A stretch of 64,000 nucleotides of DNA from Rhizobium halophilum (GTDB lineage: Bacteria > Pseudomonadota > Alphaproteobacteria > Rhizobiales > Rhizobiaceae), in NCBI RefSeq assembly GCF_021648825.1, contig NZ_JAKJHS010000004.1:272226-336225 (forward strand), given 5' to 3'. Positions 1 through 9,269 of this stretch are shown here, one piece after another; position 1 is the first letter of the stretch; the number at the start of each line of letters is the position of its first letter. The notes below the pieces were generated by a model, which ran no database searches, was not told the origin of the DNA, and saw only the letters and a program-made list of their open reading frames with translations. The position numbers and the translations under genes are program-made.

Positions 1-9
1 ACTCGCCGA

Positions 10-978
10 TCAGCCGCCCAGGCCTTCGAACAACGCCGTCGACAGATAGCGTTCGGCGAAGGAAGGGATGATGACGACGATGTTCTTGCCGGCATTTTCC
101 TCGCGGCTGCCGACCCGGATCGCGGCGGTCAAGGCCGCGCCGGAGGAGATCCCAACCGGCACCCCTTCGAGGCGGGCGACCAAACGTGCCATCTCGAACG
201 CTTCGTCGTTTGAAACGGTCACGACCTCGTCGTAGATTTCGGTGTCGAGGATCTTCGGGGCAAAGCCGGCGCCAATGCCCTGGATCTTATGTGGGCCGGG
301 ATTGCCGCCCGAAAGCACCGGGCTGTCGGTCGGCTCCACCGCAACCACCTTGATCTCGGGCTTCCGGCCCTTGAGCACCTGGCCGGCGCCGGTGATCGTT
401 CCGCCGGTGCCGATGCCGGAGACGAAGATGTCGACCTCGCCATTGGTGTCGTTCCAGATCTCTTCGGCCGTCGTCTTGCGGTGGATCTCCGGGTTTGCCG
501 GGTTCTCGAACTGCTGCGGGATGATCGCGTCGGGAAGAGTGGAAGCGAGTTCCTCTGCCTTGGCGATGGCACCCTTCATCCCCTTCGGACCTTCGGTCAG
601 CACCAGTTCGGCACCGAGCAGGGCGAGCATCTTGCGGCGCTCGATAGACATCGTCTCCGGCATGGTCAGGATCAGCTTGTAGCCCTTTGCGGCCGCAGCG
701 AAGGCAAGTGCAATGCCGGTATTGCCGGAGGTCGGCTCCACCAGCGTCGTCTTGCCGGGCGTGATCTTGCCCTGAGCTTCCAGGCTCTCGATCATTGCAA
801 CGCCGATGCGGTCCTTGACCGATGCGATGGGGTTGAAGAACTCGAGCTTGGCGAGGAGATTTGCCTTGACGCCCTTCTCCTTGGCCAGCTTGTCGAGGCG
901 CACGATCGGCGTGTCACCGATCGTTTCAGTAATGGAGGAATAGATCCGGCCGCGGCCAGCCTTCTTTGTGTCTGCCAT
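10..978 (-). CDS. cysK: Cysteine synthase A (O-acetylserine sulfhydrylase)
   Basis: This 322-residue protein is a PLP-dependent enzyme that makes L-cysteine from O-acetylserine and sulfide in the cytoplasm, the last step of assimilatory sulfur fixation. The sequence shows the family's PLP-lysine motif (N-P-x-x-S-V-K-D-R, lysine near residue 55), the substrate loop P-T-S-G-N-T-G at about residues 82-88, and a glycine-rich phosphate loop G-T-G-G-T around residue 190. Length is normal for CysK. It starts at an ATG preceded by a purine-rich stretch, and the stop lies 10 bases from the window edge. It reads in the same direction as dut but the 129-bp gap makes a shared operon uncertain. CysM is a possible alternative, though the length and motifs fit CysK better. 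Confidence 0.95.
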   Translation of the reverse strand: MADTKKAGRGRIYSSITETIGDTPIVRLDKLAKEKGVKANLLAKLEFFNPIASVKDRIGVAMIESLEAQGKITPGKTTLVEPTSGNTGIALAFAAAAKGYKLILTMPETMSIERRKMLALLGAELVLTEGPKGMKGAIAKAEELASTLPDAIIPQQFENPANPEIHRKTTAEEIWNDTNGEVDIFVSGIGTGGTITGAGQVLKGRKPEIKVVAVEPTDSPVLSGGNPGPHKIQGIGAGFAPKILDTEIYDEVVTVSNDEAFEMARLVARLEGVPVGISSGAALTAAIRVGSREENAGKNIVVIIPSFAERYLSTALFEGLGG

Positions 979-1107
979 GTTGCTCTCCCTAGGTTGCCGA
1001 CAAGGTAGGGCGAGTTTCGTCGCAAGGCCAGCGAAGAGAGATCGGATCGGCAGTATGCCGCAGAAATTTGTTCCACGGCGAAGCCGTGTCCGGGCAGGGC
1101 TTGCTCC

Positions 1108-1572
1108 TTATACCCCCGTCGAACCGAAGCCGCCTGCGCCTCGCAAGGTGGAACTGGCTTCGCCCGCCTCCTGCACACGCACTTGGATCACCGGCGCCAC
1201 CACCATCTGCGCGATCCGCATGCCGCGCTCGATGGAGAACGGTTCCTGCCCAAGATTGACAAGCAGCACCTTTACCTCGCCGCGATAGTCACTGTCGATC
1301 GTTCCCGGCGTATTGAGGCAGGTGACGCCGTGCTTGAACGCCAGGCCAGATCGTGGCCGCACCTGCGCCTCGAAGTTTTGGGGAAGCTCGAATACCAAGC
1401 CGGTCGGCACCAGCGCGCGCTCGCCCGCCTCAAGCGTCAGCGTCTCGCCCTCCGGCAGCGCAGCCCGCAGGTCCATTCCTGCAGCACCCGTCGTCTCATA
1501 GCTCGGCAGTGGCAGGCCCTCGCCGTGCGGAAGCCGGATCAGGGTGATAAGCGGTCCGATGACATCGCGCAT
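1108..1572 (-). CDS. dut: Deoxyuridine 5'-triphosphate nucleotidohydrolase (dUTPase)
   Basis: A 154-residue trimeric dUTPase, which hydrolyses dUTP to dUMP and pyrophosphate, keeping uracil out of DNA and feeding dTMP synthesis. The five family motifs are visible in order: A-G-M-D-L near residue 32, R-P-R-S-G-L-A near 71, [10 protein letters not shown] near 88, R-x-A-Q-M near 112, and the C-terminal R-G-x-G-G-F-G-S-T-G that closes over the substrate. The open frame extends upstream, but the ATG at 1572 with a GAAGGAAA ribosome site just before it gives the standard length. In many alphaproteobacteria dut directly follows coaBC; here prfC, otsBA and an amidotransferase gene lie between them. 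Confidence 0.95.
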   Translation of the reverse strand: MRDVIGPLITLIRLPHGEGLPLPSYETTGAAGMDLRAALPEGETLTLEAGERALVPTGLVFELPQNFEAQVRPRSGLAFKHGVTCLNTPGTIDSDYRGEVKVLLVNLGQEPFSIERGMRIAQMVVAPVIQVRVQEAGEASSTLRGAGGFGSTGV

Positions 1573-1658
1573 GGGCAGTTTCCTTCGGTTCTTCCCGGTC
1601 AATTGCATATGTGCTGCGAAATCGCTAGATACGCGGCAACTCACAGGATTTACCAGAT

Positions 1659-3242
1659 ATGGCCGAAAGTCTCGCCGAGGCGGTTTCCCGCCGCCGTACA
1701 TTTGCGATCATCGCGCACCCGGATGCGGGTAAGACCACGCTCACCGAGAAGCTGCTGCTGTTCGGCGGCGCCATCCAGCTTGCCGGCGAGGTCAAGGCGA
1801 AGAAGGATCGTATCCAGACCCGTTCGGACTGGATGAAGATCGAGCGCGAGCGCGGCATCTCCGTCGTCACGTCGGTGATGACCTTCGAGTATGGCGGCAA
1901 CGTCTTCAACATCCTCGATACGCCCGGCCACGAAGACTTCGCAGACGATACCTACCGCACGCTGACGGCGGTGGATGCCGCCGTCATGGTCATCGACGCC
2001 GCCAAGGGCATCGAGCCGCGGACGTTGAAGCTCTTCGAAGTCTGCCGGATGCGCGACATCCCGATCATCACCTTCATCAACAAGATGGACCGCGAAAGCC
2101 GCGATCCCTTCGAGATCCTCGACGAGGTCGAGGAAAAGCTGGCGCTCGATACCGCACCGGTCACCTGGCCCGTTGGCCGGTCCAAGACATTCTGCGGAGC
2201 CTATCATCTTGCTCACAACAGCTTTCGGGGTTCCGATACGCAGGTGGTGACGACGAAGGTGAACGGACCGCAGGCGATTGCCGACAAGCTGCCGGAAAAC
2301 GAGCGGGACACCTTCATCGAGGAACTTGAACTCGCGCGCGAAGCCTGCCGCCCGTTTGACAAGCAGGCCTTCCTTGAGGGGCACATGACCCCTGTCTTCT
2401 TCGGCTCGGCGCTTCGCAACTTTGGCGTCCGCGACTTGATCAACGCGCTGGGCGATTTCGCCCCACCCCCGCGCGACCAGGTCGCCGACACCCGCACCGT
2501 GCACGCAGCCGAAGACAAGATGACGGCCTTTGTCTTCAAGATTCAGGCCAACATGGATCCGAACCATCGTGACCGCATCGCCTTTGCGCGCGTCTGCTCC
2601 GGTAAGCTGGAGCGCGGCATGAAGGCTCGGCTCGCCCGCACCGGCAAGCAGCTTGGGCTCACCGCGCCGCAATTCTTCTTCGCTTCCCAGCGGCAGCTTG
2701 CCGATACCGCGTATGCGGGCGACGTCGTCGGTATCCCGAACCACGGGACGCTTCGCATCGGCGACACGCTGACCGAAGGCGAACAGCTGGTCTTCCAGGG
2801 CGTACCGAACTTCTCGCCGGAGATCCTGCGCCGCGTGCGGCTGGAGGATGCCATGAAGGCGAAAAAGCTGAAGGAGGCTCTTCAGCAGATGGCGGAGGAG
2901 GGCGTCGTCCAGCTCTTCTCGCCCGAGGACGGCTCGCCGGCCATCGTCGGCGTCGTCGGTGCCCTGCAGCTCGACGTGCTGAAGGAACGGCTTGCGGCGG
3001 AGTACACGCTGCCCGTCTCGTTCGAGATGTCCCGATTCTCCGTCTGCCGCTGGATCTCATCCGACCAGCCGGCGGAACTGGAGAAGTTCCTCAACGTCAA
3101 GCGCGGCGATATTGCCCGCGATCTGGATGGGGATCCGGTCTTCCTGGCGCAGGATGCGTTTTCGCTGCGCTATGAGGCCGAACGCTATCCAACCATCAAG
3201 ATGGTGGCTATTAAGGAGTATCACGTCGCCAAGGCGGCGTGA
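1659..3242 (+). CDS. prfC: Peptide chain release factor 3
   Basis: RF3 is a translational GTPase that recycles RF1/RF2 from the ribosome after termination. The 527-residue product has the usual length. The GTPase motifs are clear: G1 A-H-P-D-A-G-K-T-T at residues 19-27, the switch region with R-G-I-S-V near 64-68, G3 D-T-P-G-H at 86-90 and G4 N-K-M-D at 140-143, followed by the elongation-factor-like domains II and III. The residues after G1 and the overall length distinguish it from EF-G and LepA. It is transcribed divergently from dut across 86 bp and convergently with otsA, so it is probably its own transcription unit. Confidence 0.96.
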   Translation: MAESLAEAVSRRRTFAIIAHPDAGKTTLTEKLLLFGGAIQLAGEVKAKKDRIQTRSDWMKIERERGISVVTSVMTFEYGGNVFNILDTPGHEDFADDTYRTLTAVDAAVMVIDAAKGIEPRTLKLFEVCRMRDIPIITFINKMDRESRDPFEILDEVEEKLALDTAPVTWPVGRSKTFCGAYHLAHNSFRGSDTQVVTTKVNGPQAIADKLPENERDTFIEELELAREACRPFDKQAFLEGHMTPVFFGSALRNFGVRDLINALGDFAPPPRDQVADTRTVHAAEDKMTAFVFKIQANMDPNHRDRIAFARVCSGKLERGMKARLARTGKQLGLTAPQFFFASQRQLADTAYAGDVVGIPNHGTLRIGDTLTEGEQLVFQGVPNFSPEILRRVRLEDAMKAKKLKEALQQMAEEGVVQLFSPEDGSPAIVGVVGALQLDVLKERLAAEYTLPVSFEMSRFSVCRWISSDQPAELEKFLNVKRGDIARDLDGDPVFLAQDAFSLRYEAERYPTIKMVAIKEYHVAKAA

Positions 3243-3296
3243 GAGCCTTGTGGCGGAAGAGCTCGCGTCGTTGGCGCCGAAAGATGATCTGCACCG

Positions 3297-4676
3297 TCAG
3301 CGCTCAGGAGCGAGATCGGCAAGGAAGTCGTCGCACCAGCGCATCACGTCGTGCTCGAGCAGGTGGTCCATCATCCTGCGCCACCGCTCCTGCCGCTCTT
3401 CGAGAGACATGCTCAGGCCGCGGGCAATGGCGTTGGCAGTCCCTTCGATGTCGTAGGGATTGACCAGAAGAGCGCCCTTGAGTTCACGTGCTGCGCCCGC
3501 GAAGCGCGACAGCACGAGAACGCCAGGATCTTCAGGATCTTGAGCCGCGATATATTCCTTTGCAACAAGGTTCATCCCGTCGCGCAACGGGGTGACAAGC
3601 CCGATTTTTGCAAGTCGATACAGACCTGCAAGCACAGGGCGCCCGATCGAGCGATTGATGTAACGGATCGGTACCCAGTCAACAGTCCCGATTGCGCCGT
3701 TGGCACGGCCTGCCTGTTCTGCCACCGTGCGCTGCATCTGTTCATATTCGGGAACTTCAGAGCGAGACTTAGGCGTGATCTGCAGGTAGGTGACCTTGTT
3801 GTGGTAACCTGGATTGACCTTGACGAACTGCTCGAAAGCATCGATCCGCTGGGTAATACCCTTGGAATAGTCTAGCCGGTCGACCCCAATGATCAGGTCG
3901 CGGCCTTCGATGCTCTGGCGCGCCTTGCGCACCATAATGTTGCGTGCTGCCTTAGTCGCAAACTCGGAAAACGCCCTTGTCTCAATACCGATTGGATAGA
4001 AGCCGCCCTTGAAGGTCCGTCCGTAGGAGGTGAAGAGCCCATCCCCGAGAGCTTCGCCGATGCCCTCCCGGACAAGGCCGCCGCCGAAGTTCGACAGATC
4101 ATGATCCGTCTGAAAGCCCACCAGATCATAGTGGGAGAGCCCTCTCATGATCTCCTCGTGAACGGGCATGGTGAACAGGACGTCCGCAGGCGGCCAGGGA
4201 ATATGGAGGAAAAAGCCGATCTTGTTCTTCACGCCCATCTGACGCAGTTCGGCCGCGAGGGGGATAAGGTGGTAATCGTGCACCCAGATAACGTCGTCTT
4301 CCTCGAGAAGCGGCGCCAGCCGGTGGGCAAAGAAGCGGTTCACGCGGAAGTAGCCAGCCATTTCCTTCCGGCCGTACTCCGCCAGATCCAGGCGATAATG
4401 GCAGATCGGCCAAAGCACACGGTTGGCAAATCCCTCGTAGTACTCCTCGACGTCCGTCTTGGTGAGGTCGGTCAGGGCGTAGGTGATGTTGCCGTGTTCT
4501 TGCAGCGAAAGCGGTTCCGGCTCTTTCGTGCCGCTGGACTTGCCAGACCAGCCCATCCAGATGCCCCCTCGCTCCTCCAGCGCAGCCTGAAGTGCCACGG
4601 CAAGGCCACCGGCCGGCGCAGCGCCGCCCTTGGCTGGCAAGGTAACCCGGTTGGAAACGACCACGAGGCGGCTCAA
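3297..4676 (-). CDS. otsA: Alpha,alpha-trehalose-phosphate synthase (UDP-forming)
   Basis: A family GT20 glucosyltransferase that joins UDP-glucose and glucose-6-phosphate into trehalose-6-phosphate. The 459-residue sequence starts with the conserved L-V-V-V-S-N-R-V and a G-G loop near residues 23-24, has the W-V-H-D-Y-H-L-I-P segment near 127-135, and carries the nucleotide-sugar half with R-D-G-M-N-L-V-A-K-E-Y near residue 365. Its ATG overlaps the otsB stop by four bases, so the two are translationally coupled, with otsB first. Trehalose from this pathway is a desiccation and osmotic protectant in rhizobia. The long reading frames on the other strand are shadows. Confidence 0.95.
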   Translation of the reverse strand: MSRLVVVSNRVTLPAKGGAAPAGGLAVALQAALEERGGIWMGWSGKSSGTKEPEPLSLQEHGNITYALTDLTKTDVEEYYEGFANRVLWPICHYRLDLAEYGRKEMAGYFRVNRFFAHRLAPLLEEDDVIWVHDYHLIPLAAELRQMGVKNKIGFFLHIPWPPADVLFTMPVHEEIMRGLSHYDLVGFQTDHDLSNFGGGLVREGIGEALGDGLFTSYGRTFKGGFYPIGIETRAFSEFATKAARNIMVRKARQSIEGRDLIIGVDRLDYSKGITQRIDAFEQFVKVNPGYHNKVTYLQITPKSRSEVPEYEQMQRTVAEQAGRANGAIGTVDWVPIRYINRSIGRPVLAGLYRLAKIGLVTPLRDGMNLVAKEYIAAQDPEDPGVLVLSRFAGAARELKGALLVNPYDIEGTANAIARGLSMSLEERQERWRRMMDHLLEHDVMRWCDDFLADLAPER

Positions 4677-5512
4677 GTGCGTCTTCCTTTCTGAGATAGA
4701 TCATGTGGTGTGGTTTGTTCGGTGATACGTGCCAAGGCATCGCGAACGAGCGCGGCCGACGCGATCACTGCGCGTGCTTCAGTGCCATCGCTCCTCTCGG
4801 CGACACGGATTGACTTGCCGTTCAGGCTGTTGACCACCTTGAACATCGCCTCGTCGGTCACGTCGTCGCCGATTGCGATCGGTCGGCGCCCCTTGAAGGG
4901 TGGTTCACTAAGATAAGCCTCCAAGGCCCCGCCCTTGTCGGCGCGTGCCGGGCGGATCTCGAAGACCATCTTGCCGCGCTGGAGGGCAAAGTCGTTTCCT
5001 GCCTGCAGCAGGTAATATTCCATCACTTTTTCCAGTTCGGCCCGTCTCTCCGGTGCTTGGCGATAGTGCGCGGCAATAGCGGCGCCCTTATCCTCGATCA
5101 GGATACCCGGCCATTGGCCCGCTGCAACGTATAGCGCGTTCTTCACCTCTTCGAAGGCTTCGGTTGCCGTGACGCGATCCAACCTGCCATCGGCGAGCCG
5201 GCGCTCTGAGCCATGCAGACCGGCAATCGGGAACTGGTGAGGCTGAAATAGCTCGTCGGCGTAAGGCAGGGCACGTCCGGTGACCAGCGCGAGCGCTCCT
5301 TCAAGATGCTGCGATATTCGCCAAAGGTGGCCTGGGAGCTCTTGCGGAACGATGATCTCATCCGGGGACGGCGCAAGGTCGATCAGGGTGCCGTCGATAT
5401 CGAGAAAGAGGGCCCAGCGGTCAGGTTCCTCGACCAGCGTCTTTACCAGCCAATCGAATGGCTGAAGCGGGTCTTGATCATCTCCGGCGTGCGATAGATT
5501 GGAAGGCGACAT
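4673..5512 (-). CDS. otsB: Trehalose-6-phosphate phosphatase
   Basis: A HAD-superfamily phosphatase (279 residues) that removes phosphate from trehalose-6-phosphate. Motif I, L-D-I-D-G-T-L, sits at residues 37-43 with both catalytic aspartates (38 and 40); motif II corresponds to the V-T-G-R segment; motif IV is G-D-D-V-T-D-E near residue 223. It overlaps otsA by four bases (ATGA) and is the promoter-proximal gene of the pair. The 183-bp region upstream faces the amidotransferase gene and must hold both promoters. Confidence 0.94.
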   Translation of the reverse strand: MSPSNLSHAGDDQDPLQPFDWLVKTLVEEPDRWALFLDIDGTLIDLAPSPDEIIVPQELPGHLWRISQHLEGALALVTGRALPYADELFQPHQFPIAGLHGSERRLADGRLDRVTATEAFEEVKNALYVAAGQWPGILIEDKGAAIAAHYRQAPERRAELEKVMEYYLLQAGNDFALQRGKMVFEIRPARADKGGALEAYLSEPPFKGRRPIAIGDDVTDEAMFKVVNSLNGKSIRVAERSDGTEARAVIASAALVRDALARITEQTTPHDLSQKGRRT

Positions 5513-5695
5513 GACATGCTATGTAGACCACCAGACCGATGTGGCAAGGTCGGGACCGGGTTCCGGCGCCATAAGGGGAATAGCGGGCCTGTCACAAATC
5601 CGCCACTTAAGGTGCAGGATTTACGTTGCGTTAACGCTTCTGCGGCGAATCTTCCGTAGGAGTGCGTCGAATACGAAAGCCGGAGCTCTGAGAGC

Positions 5696-6490
5696 ATGTG
5701 CCGCTGGGCAGCCTATCGTGGAAATCCGATCTACCTGGAAGAGCTCGTTTCTTCCCCTGCGCATTCCCTGATCGAGCAGTCACACTGCGCGACCCGCGCC
5801 AAGACGGCGACCAATGGCGACGGCTTCGGCATTGCCTGGTATGGTGACCACGCGGAGCCCGGCCGTTACCGTGACATCCTGCCGGCCTGGTCCGACTGCA
5901 ACCTGCGCAGCCTGGCTCGGCAGATCCGCTCGCCGCTGTTTCTCGCCCACGTACGTGCCGCCACCCACGGGGCAACGCGCCGCGACAACTGCCACCCCTT
6001 CGTGCACGGGCGCTGGTCCTTCATGCACAATGGCCAGATTTCCGGGTTCGACCGCATCCGCCGACGCATGGAGGCGATGCTGTGCGACGAGCTGTTCCAC
6101 GCCCGCACCGGAGCCACGGATTCCGAGCTGCTTTTCCTTCTGGCGCTGCAATTGGGACTCGACCGGGACCCTCAGGGAGCACTTGCGAGGGCCATTGCCA
6201 CGGTGGAGGGACTGTCAGCCGATCTGGGTGGCGAGGTTCTCGTGCGGTTCACCGCAGCCTTATCGGATGGTCGCTCGCTCTATGCCGTACGCTATGCGAC
6301 CGACAGCCGCCCGCCCACACTTTATGCTGCTCCGCTGGGTGATCCGCTGAGCTACTGTCTGGTCTCTGAACCACTGAATGACGAGGTGGACCGCTGGGCC
6401 GAAATACCGGACGGGAGCATCGTGGTGGTCGGTGAAAAAGGGATAACGGTGGAGCCATTCCTTCCCGAGATGCCGGCGCAGGCAGCCTAA
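5696..6490 (+). CDS. Class II glutamine amidotransferase (YafJ/EgtC-like)
   Basis: A 264-residue Ntn-hydrolase of the class II glutamine amidotransferase type. Cys2, exposed after removal of Met1, is the expected nucleophile (M-C-R-W at the N terminus). Other family landmarks are N-G-D-G-F-G-I-A-W-Y near residue 41, H-V-R-A-A-T-H near 83-89, the C-H-P-F segment at about 97-100 and the F-M-H-N-G segment near 106-110. The family includes EgtC, which cleaves gamma-glutamyl-hercynylcysteine sulfoxide in ergothioneine synthesis, but no egtA, egtB or egtD gene is nearby, so the substrate is unknown. It is divergent from otsB and ends by overlapping the coaBC stop by four bases, tail to tail. It starts at the ATG that exposes Cys2. 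Confidence 0.85.
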   Translation: MCRWAAYRGNPIYLEELVSSPAHSLIEQSHCATRAKTATNGDGFGIAWYGDHAEPGRYRDILPAWSDCNLRSLARQIRSPLFLAHVRAATHGATRRDNCHPFVHGRWSFMHNGQISGFDRIRRRMEAMLCDELFHARTGATDSELLFLLALQLGLDRDPQGALARAIATVEGLSADLGGEVLVRFTAALSDGRSLYAVRYATDSRPPTLYAAPLGDPLSYCLVSEPLNDEVDRWAEIPDGSIVVVGEKGITVEPFLPEMPAQAA

Positions 6491-7698
6491 GCGTCGGGAA
6501 GAAGTTCGGAGATCAGCGTCGCCAGCCGCTCGGCTACCTCGTCCTTGCTCATGTCCGGCCAGTCCTGGATGCCGGCGGCCGAGACGATGTTCACGCGATT
6601 TCGGCTTCCCCCCATGATGGCGGTTTCGGGCGATACGTCGTTGGCAACGATCACGTCCGCTCCCTTGCGCCGCAGCTTCTGAACCGCATTCTCTTCCAGG
6701 TCCTGCGTTTCCGCGGCAAAGCCAACCACGAGCTTTGGACGTTGCCGATGATGCCCCACAGTCCTGAGGATATCGGGATTCTCCGCCAGCTCGAGCGCCG
6801 GCGGGCCTTCGCCCTGCCGCTTCTTGATCTTCTGGTCCGCAGCACCCGCCACCCGCCAGTCGGCAACGGCCGCGACCATGACGGCGATGTCAGCCGGCAG
6901 TCGCGCCTCCACGGCCCGGAGCATTTCCTCCGCACGCTCCACATGGATGGTGTGTACACCCGGCGGATCGGCAATCGAAACAGGTCCGGACACCAGCGTC
7001 ACATCCGCCCCGAGCCGTGCCAAGGCGGCTGCGATCGCATGTCCCTGGCGCCCAGAGGAGCGATTGGCAATATAACGCACCGGATCGATCGGCTCGTGGG
7101 TGGGTCCGGAGGTGACGATGGCGGTTCGGCCTGACAACGGGCCTTTGGCGCTGCCCAGCAGGCGGCCGACAGCATCCGCAATTTCGAGCGGTTCCGCCAT
7201 GCGGCCAAGCCCCGCCTCACCACTCTCCGCCATCTCCCCACGCATCGGCCCGATGAAGTGAACCCCGTCGGCCCTCAATGTTGCAACATTGCGCGCCGTT
7301 GCGGCAGCAGACCACATCTTCGGGTTCATCGCAGGCGCCACGAGCACCGGACGGTCGCTTGCAAGCAAAATCGTGCTCGCAAGATCATTTGCCAATCCAT
7401 ACGCCATCTTCGCCAAGAGGTCGGCACTTGCCGGCGCCACCAGAACGAGGTCGCATTCGCGGGCGAGGCGGATGTGCCCGACATCCTGCTCGTCCTCGCG
7501 AGAAAAGAGCTCGGTGTAGACATGCGACGCGGAAAGCGCGCCGACCGCCAGCGGCGTGACAAACTCCTGCGAGGCTGCCGTCATCACCGGACGCACAGAG
7601 GCGCCCCGCGCGCGAAGGCGGCGGATGAGGTCAAGGCTCTTATAGGCGGCAATGCCGCCCGAGATGATGAGAAGGATGCGCTTGTCGGAGAGTTCCAT
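6487..7698 (-). CDS. coaBC: Bifunctional phosphopantothenoylcysteine decarboxylase / phosphopantothenate-cysteine ligase
   Basis: This 403-residue fusion (also called Dfp) carries out two steps of coenzyme A synthesis: CoaB joins 4'-phosphopantothenate to cysteine and CoaC decarboxylates the product. The N-terminal flavoprotein domain (about residues 1-180) shows the S-G-G-I-A-A-Y-K FMN loop near 13-20 and the P-A-M-N-P-K-M-W active-site segment near 122-129. The CoaB domain (about 185-400) begins with I-V-T-S-G-P-T-H-E-P-I-D and contains M-V-A-A-V-A-D-W. In related genomes it sits between ubiB and dut; here both sides are interrupted by unrelated genes. Confidence 0.95.
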   Translation of the reverse strand: MELSDKRILLIISGGIAAYKSLDLIRRLRARGASVRPVMTAASQEFVTPLAVGALSASHVYTELFSREDEQDVGHIRLARECDLVLVAPASADLLAKMAYGLANDLASTILLASDRPVLVAPAMNPKMWSAAATARNVATLRADGVHFIGPMRGEMAESGEAGLGRMAEPLEIADAVGRLLGSAKGPLSGRTAIVTSGPTHEPIDPVRYIANRSSGRQGHAIAAALARLGADVTLVSGPVSIADPPGVHTIHVERAEEMLRAVEARLPADIAVMVAAVADWRVAGAADQKIKKRQGEGPPALELAENPDILRTVGHHRQRPKLVVGFAAETQDLEENAVQKLRRKGADVIVANDVSPETAIMGGSRNRVNIVSAAGIQDWPDMSKDEVAERLATLISELLPDA

Positions 7699-7822
7699 GC
7701 CGTCGCCCGTCCTGAGGGTGGCGCGAAGCTAAGCCTTTGACGCGCGAGTTGCAATCCGGCAGGGGCGGGGGCCGGGAACAGCGGCAGCCTCTTCAGCGTT
7801 TTTCTCGCCAAAGGAGATCCCG

Positions 7823-8218
7823 ATGGCCAAGAAGAACAGAATTCCGAAGAAGGTGGCTGGCTTCAAGGTGCCGAAGTCCATCCGCAAGTCCAAGTCTTTG
7901 AAAGCCATGCTGGCCAGCAAGACGGGCCGCGACATCCTCGGCAAGGCGCTAATGGCGGGAGCAGCCGCGGCCGCTGCGGTCCTGGCGGAAGAGCGGGATG
8001 AGGTGGCGCATGCGGGCAAAAAAGGCGCTCGCAAAGGTGCGCGCGCAATAGGGATTGCAGGTGATGCGGTGCAGAGTGCTGCGCATGCGGCCATGGGTGC
8101 CGTGACCGAATCCGCAAGGTCCTATCTCCCGCAGACGAAGGATGACAAGCGGTCGACGCGCCAGTCGCGGGAGGAGGCGAAGGAAGATCGCCCTTTCGCC
8201 AGCAGCGCCACGCACTAG
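7823..8218 (+). CDS. Small basic, alanine-rich protein of unknown function
   Basis: A 131-residue protein I do not recognise. The first 35 residues are strongly basic (many Lys and Arg), followed by an Ala-rich segment near residues 42-58 (A-G-A-A-A-A-A-A-V-L-A) that could be one hydrophobic helix, then a G-K-K-G-A-R-K-G-A-R basic stretch and a charged tail. A ribosome site (AAAGGAGAT) lies 7 bases before the ATG, which supports real translation. The layout is histone-like in character, but there is no diagnostic motif. It is divergent from coaBC across 124 bp. Confidence 0.65.
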   Translation: MAKKNRIPKKVAGFKVPKSIRKSKSLKAMLASKTGRDILGKALMAGAAAAAAVLAEERDEVAHAGKKGARKGARAIGIAGDAVQSAAHAAMGAVTESARSYLPQTKDDKRSTRQSREEAKEDRPFASSATH

Positions 8219-8283
8219 GCGAGACTGAAGCCAAGGCGCATCGGCGCCAGAAACGGAGAGCCGGCCGCCTGGAGCGGCTGGCG

Positions 8284-8475
8284 TTGAAGCGTTTTGGCAA
8301 GACGCCGGCGGCGCGGATAGGGACCGTGGCGTTTCTTGCTGCCTTGAAGACGCTTGTCCGGGAGCACCCTGGCGTCGCCCTGGAGCTTGCCGGAGCGGGA
8401 TTGAAGAAGGCTGGCACCGAGAGTTTGTCGGAGGTGAAGGCGCGGATCGCGTCCGGCCCTCCTGAACAGCGCTAG
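8284..8475 (+). CDS. Hypothetical small protein, TTG start
   Basis: A 63-residue reading frame whose first usable start is TTG at 8284, nine bases after GGAG. The frame is open upstream from about 8146, inside the preceding gene in another phase, but offers no ATG or GTG. The sequence has a short hydrophobic stretch (R-I-G-T-V-A-F-L-A-A-L) and an amphipathic tail. It ends two bases before the ClpP-like gene's stop on the other strand. It could be a real short protein or an out-of-frame remnant of a longer version of the preceding gene. Confidence 0.35.
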   Translation: MKRFGKTPAARIGTVAFLAALKTLVREHPGVALELAGAGLKKAGTESLSEVKARIASGPPEQR

Positions 8476-8477
8476 TC

Positions 8478-9269
8478 CTACTGCTTCGCCGTCGCAACCG
8501 CATCGGTCGTCAGCTTGAACTCAGTCATCTCATTGACGGTAAGGTAATAGAGCCGGTCCGGCGGTGTTTCCAGGGCGTTGATCCAAAGTCCGGCGCCGAT
8601 GCCCATCTCGTCCAGGTGGCGCGCGATACGGGCAGTTGTGCTCTGTGCGCCGGACATTGCCTGTTCAGGCGAGGGGCGAGCTTGACCGGCGTTGAACACC
8701 TGGTGGACGCCAACGACGGCATCCTTGTCGGCTTCCCGGCTGACACCTCCGGCAAAAACGATCGGGCAGGACGAAGCGCAAAGCGCCTTCGAGGCGACTC
8801 TCGTGTTCAGCCCCTTTTCCCGGATGAGCATCGACATCGCGAGAGCGTCGTCCACAGAGCCGCCCGGTGAGTTCAGCGCCACCGACTTCACGTATTCGCC
8901 GCGCGCCTCGATTTCCTCTGCGAACCTGACCGCCGCCCCGAGATCAATCGAACCCTCCGCACGAAGCGTGCCGCCCGAAAGTAATTCGAAGCGCATCGGC
9001 TGGCGCAGAACCTCCGGCGGACTTTCAGGCTGGACCGGAGGCGCTTGCGGCACGCCATCGGTGAGTGCCGGCGGCAGAACCGGCGCGTCGGTGTGCATGG
9101 GGTCATGGCCAGGCAGATTCGCATTGGCGAGGCTGAGTTCCCGCACATCGATGGCCACGAAGATACCAGCGGCTGCAAGAAGGCTGAAGAACGCGTAGCG
9201 CATGAGCGCCCCGTCGTCGGTTCGCAGAAATGTCTCCTTCAGACGCAGCGCAAGCGAGGGAGGCCTCAT
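8478..9269 (-). CDS. Membrane-anchored ClpP/crotonase-fold periplasmic protein, unknown function
   Basis: A 263-residue protein with one predicted membrane segment near residues 24-41, a Pro-rich linker (about 52-90) and a ClpP-like domain (about 92-250). The domain shows S-P-G-G-S at 134-138, as in the ClpP and SppA folds, a C-A-S-S-C-P segment at 164-169 where a catalytic serine would sit, and G-V-H-Q at 187-190 with a candidate catalytic His189. This resembles uncharacterised periplasmic proteins of the COG3904 type. Topology (N terminus inside) puts the domain in the periplasm. Its ATG overlaps the stop of the upstream membrane-protein gene by four bases, so the two are co-translated. Protease activity is inferred from the fold only. 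Confidence 0.75.
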   Translation of the reverse strand: MRPPSLALRLKETFLRTDDGALMRYAFFSLLAAAGIFVAIDVRELSLANANLPGHDPMHTDAPVLPPALTDGVPQAPPVQPESPPEVLRQPMRFELLSGGTLRAEGSIDLGAAVRFAEEIEARGEYVKSVALNSPGGSVDDALAMSMLIREKGLNTRVASKALCASSCPIVFAGGVSREADKDAVVGVHQVFNAGQARPSPEQAMSGAQSTTARIARHLDEMGIGAGLWINALETPPDRLYYLTVNEMTEFKLTTDAVATAKQ

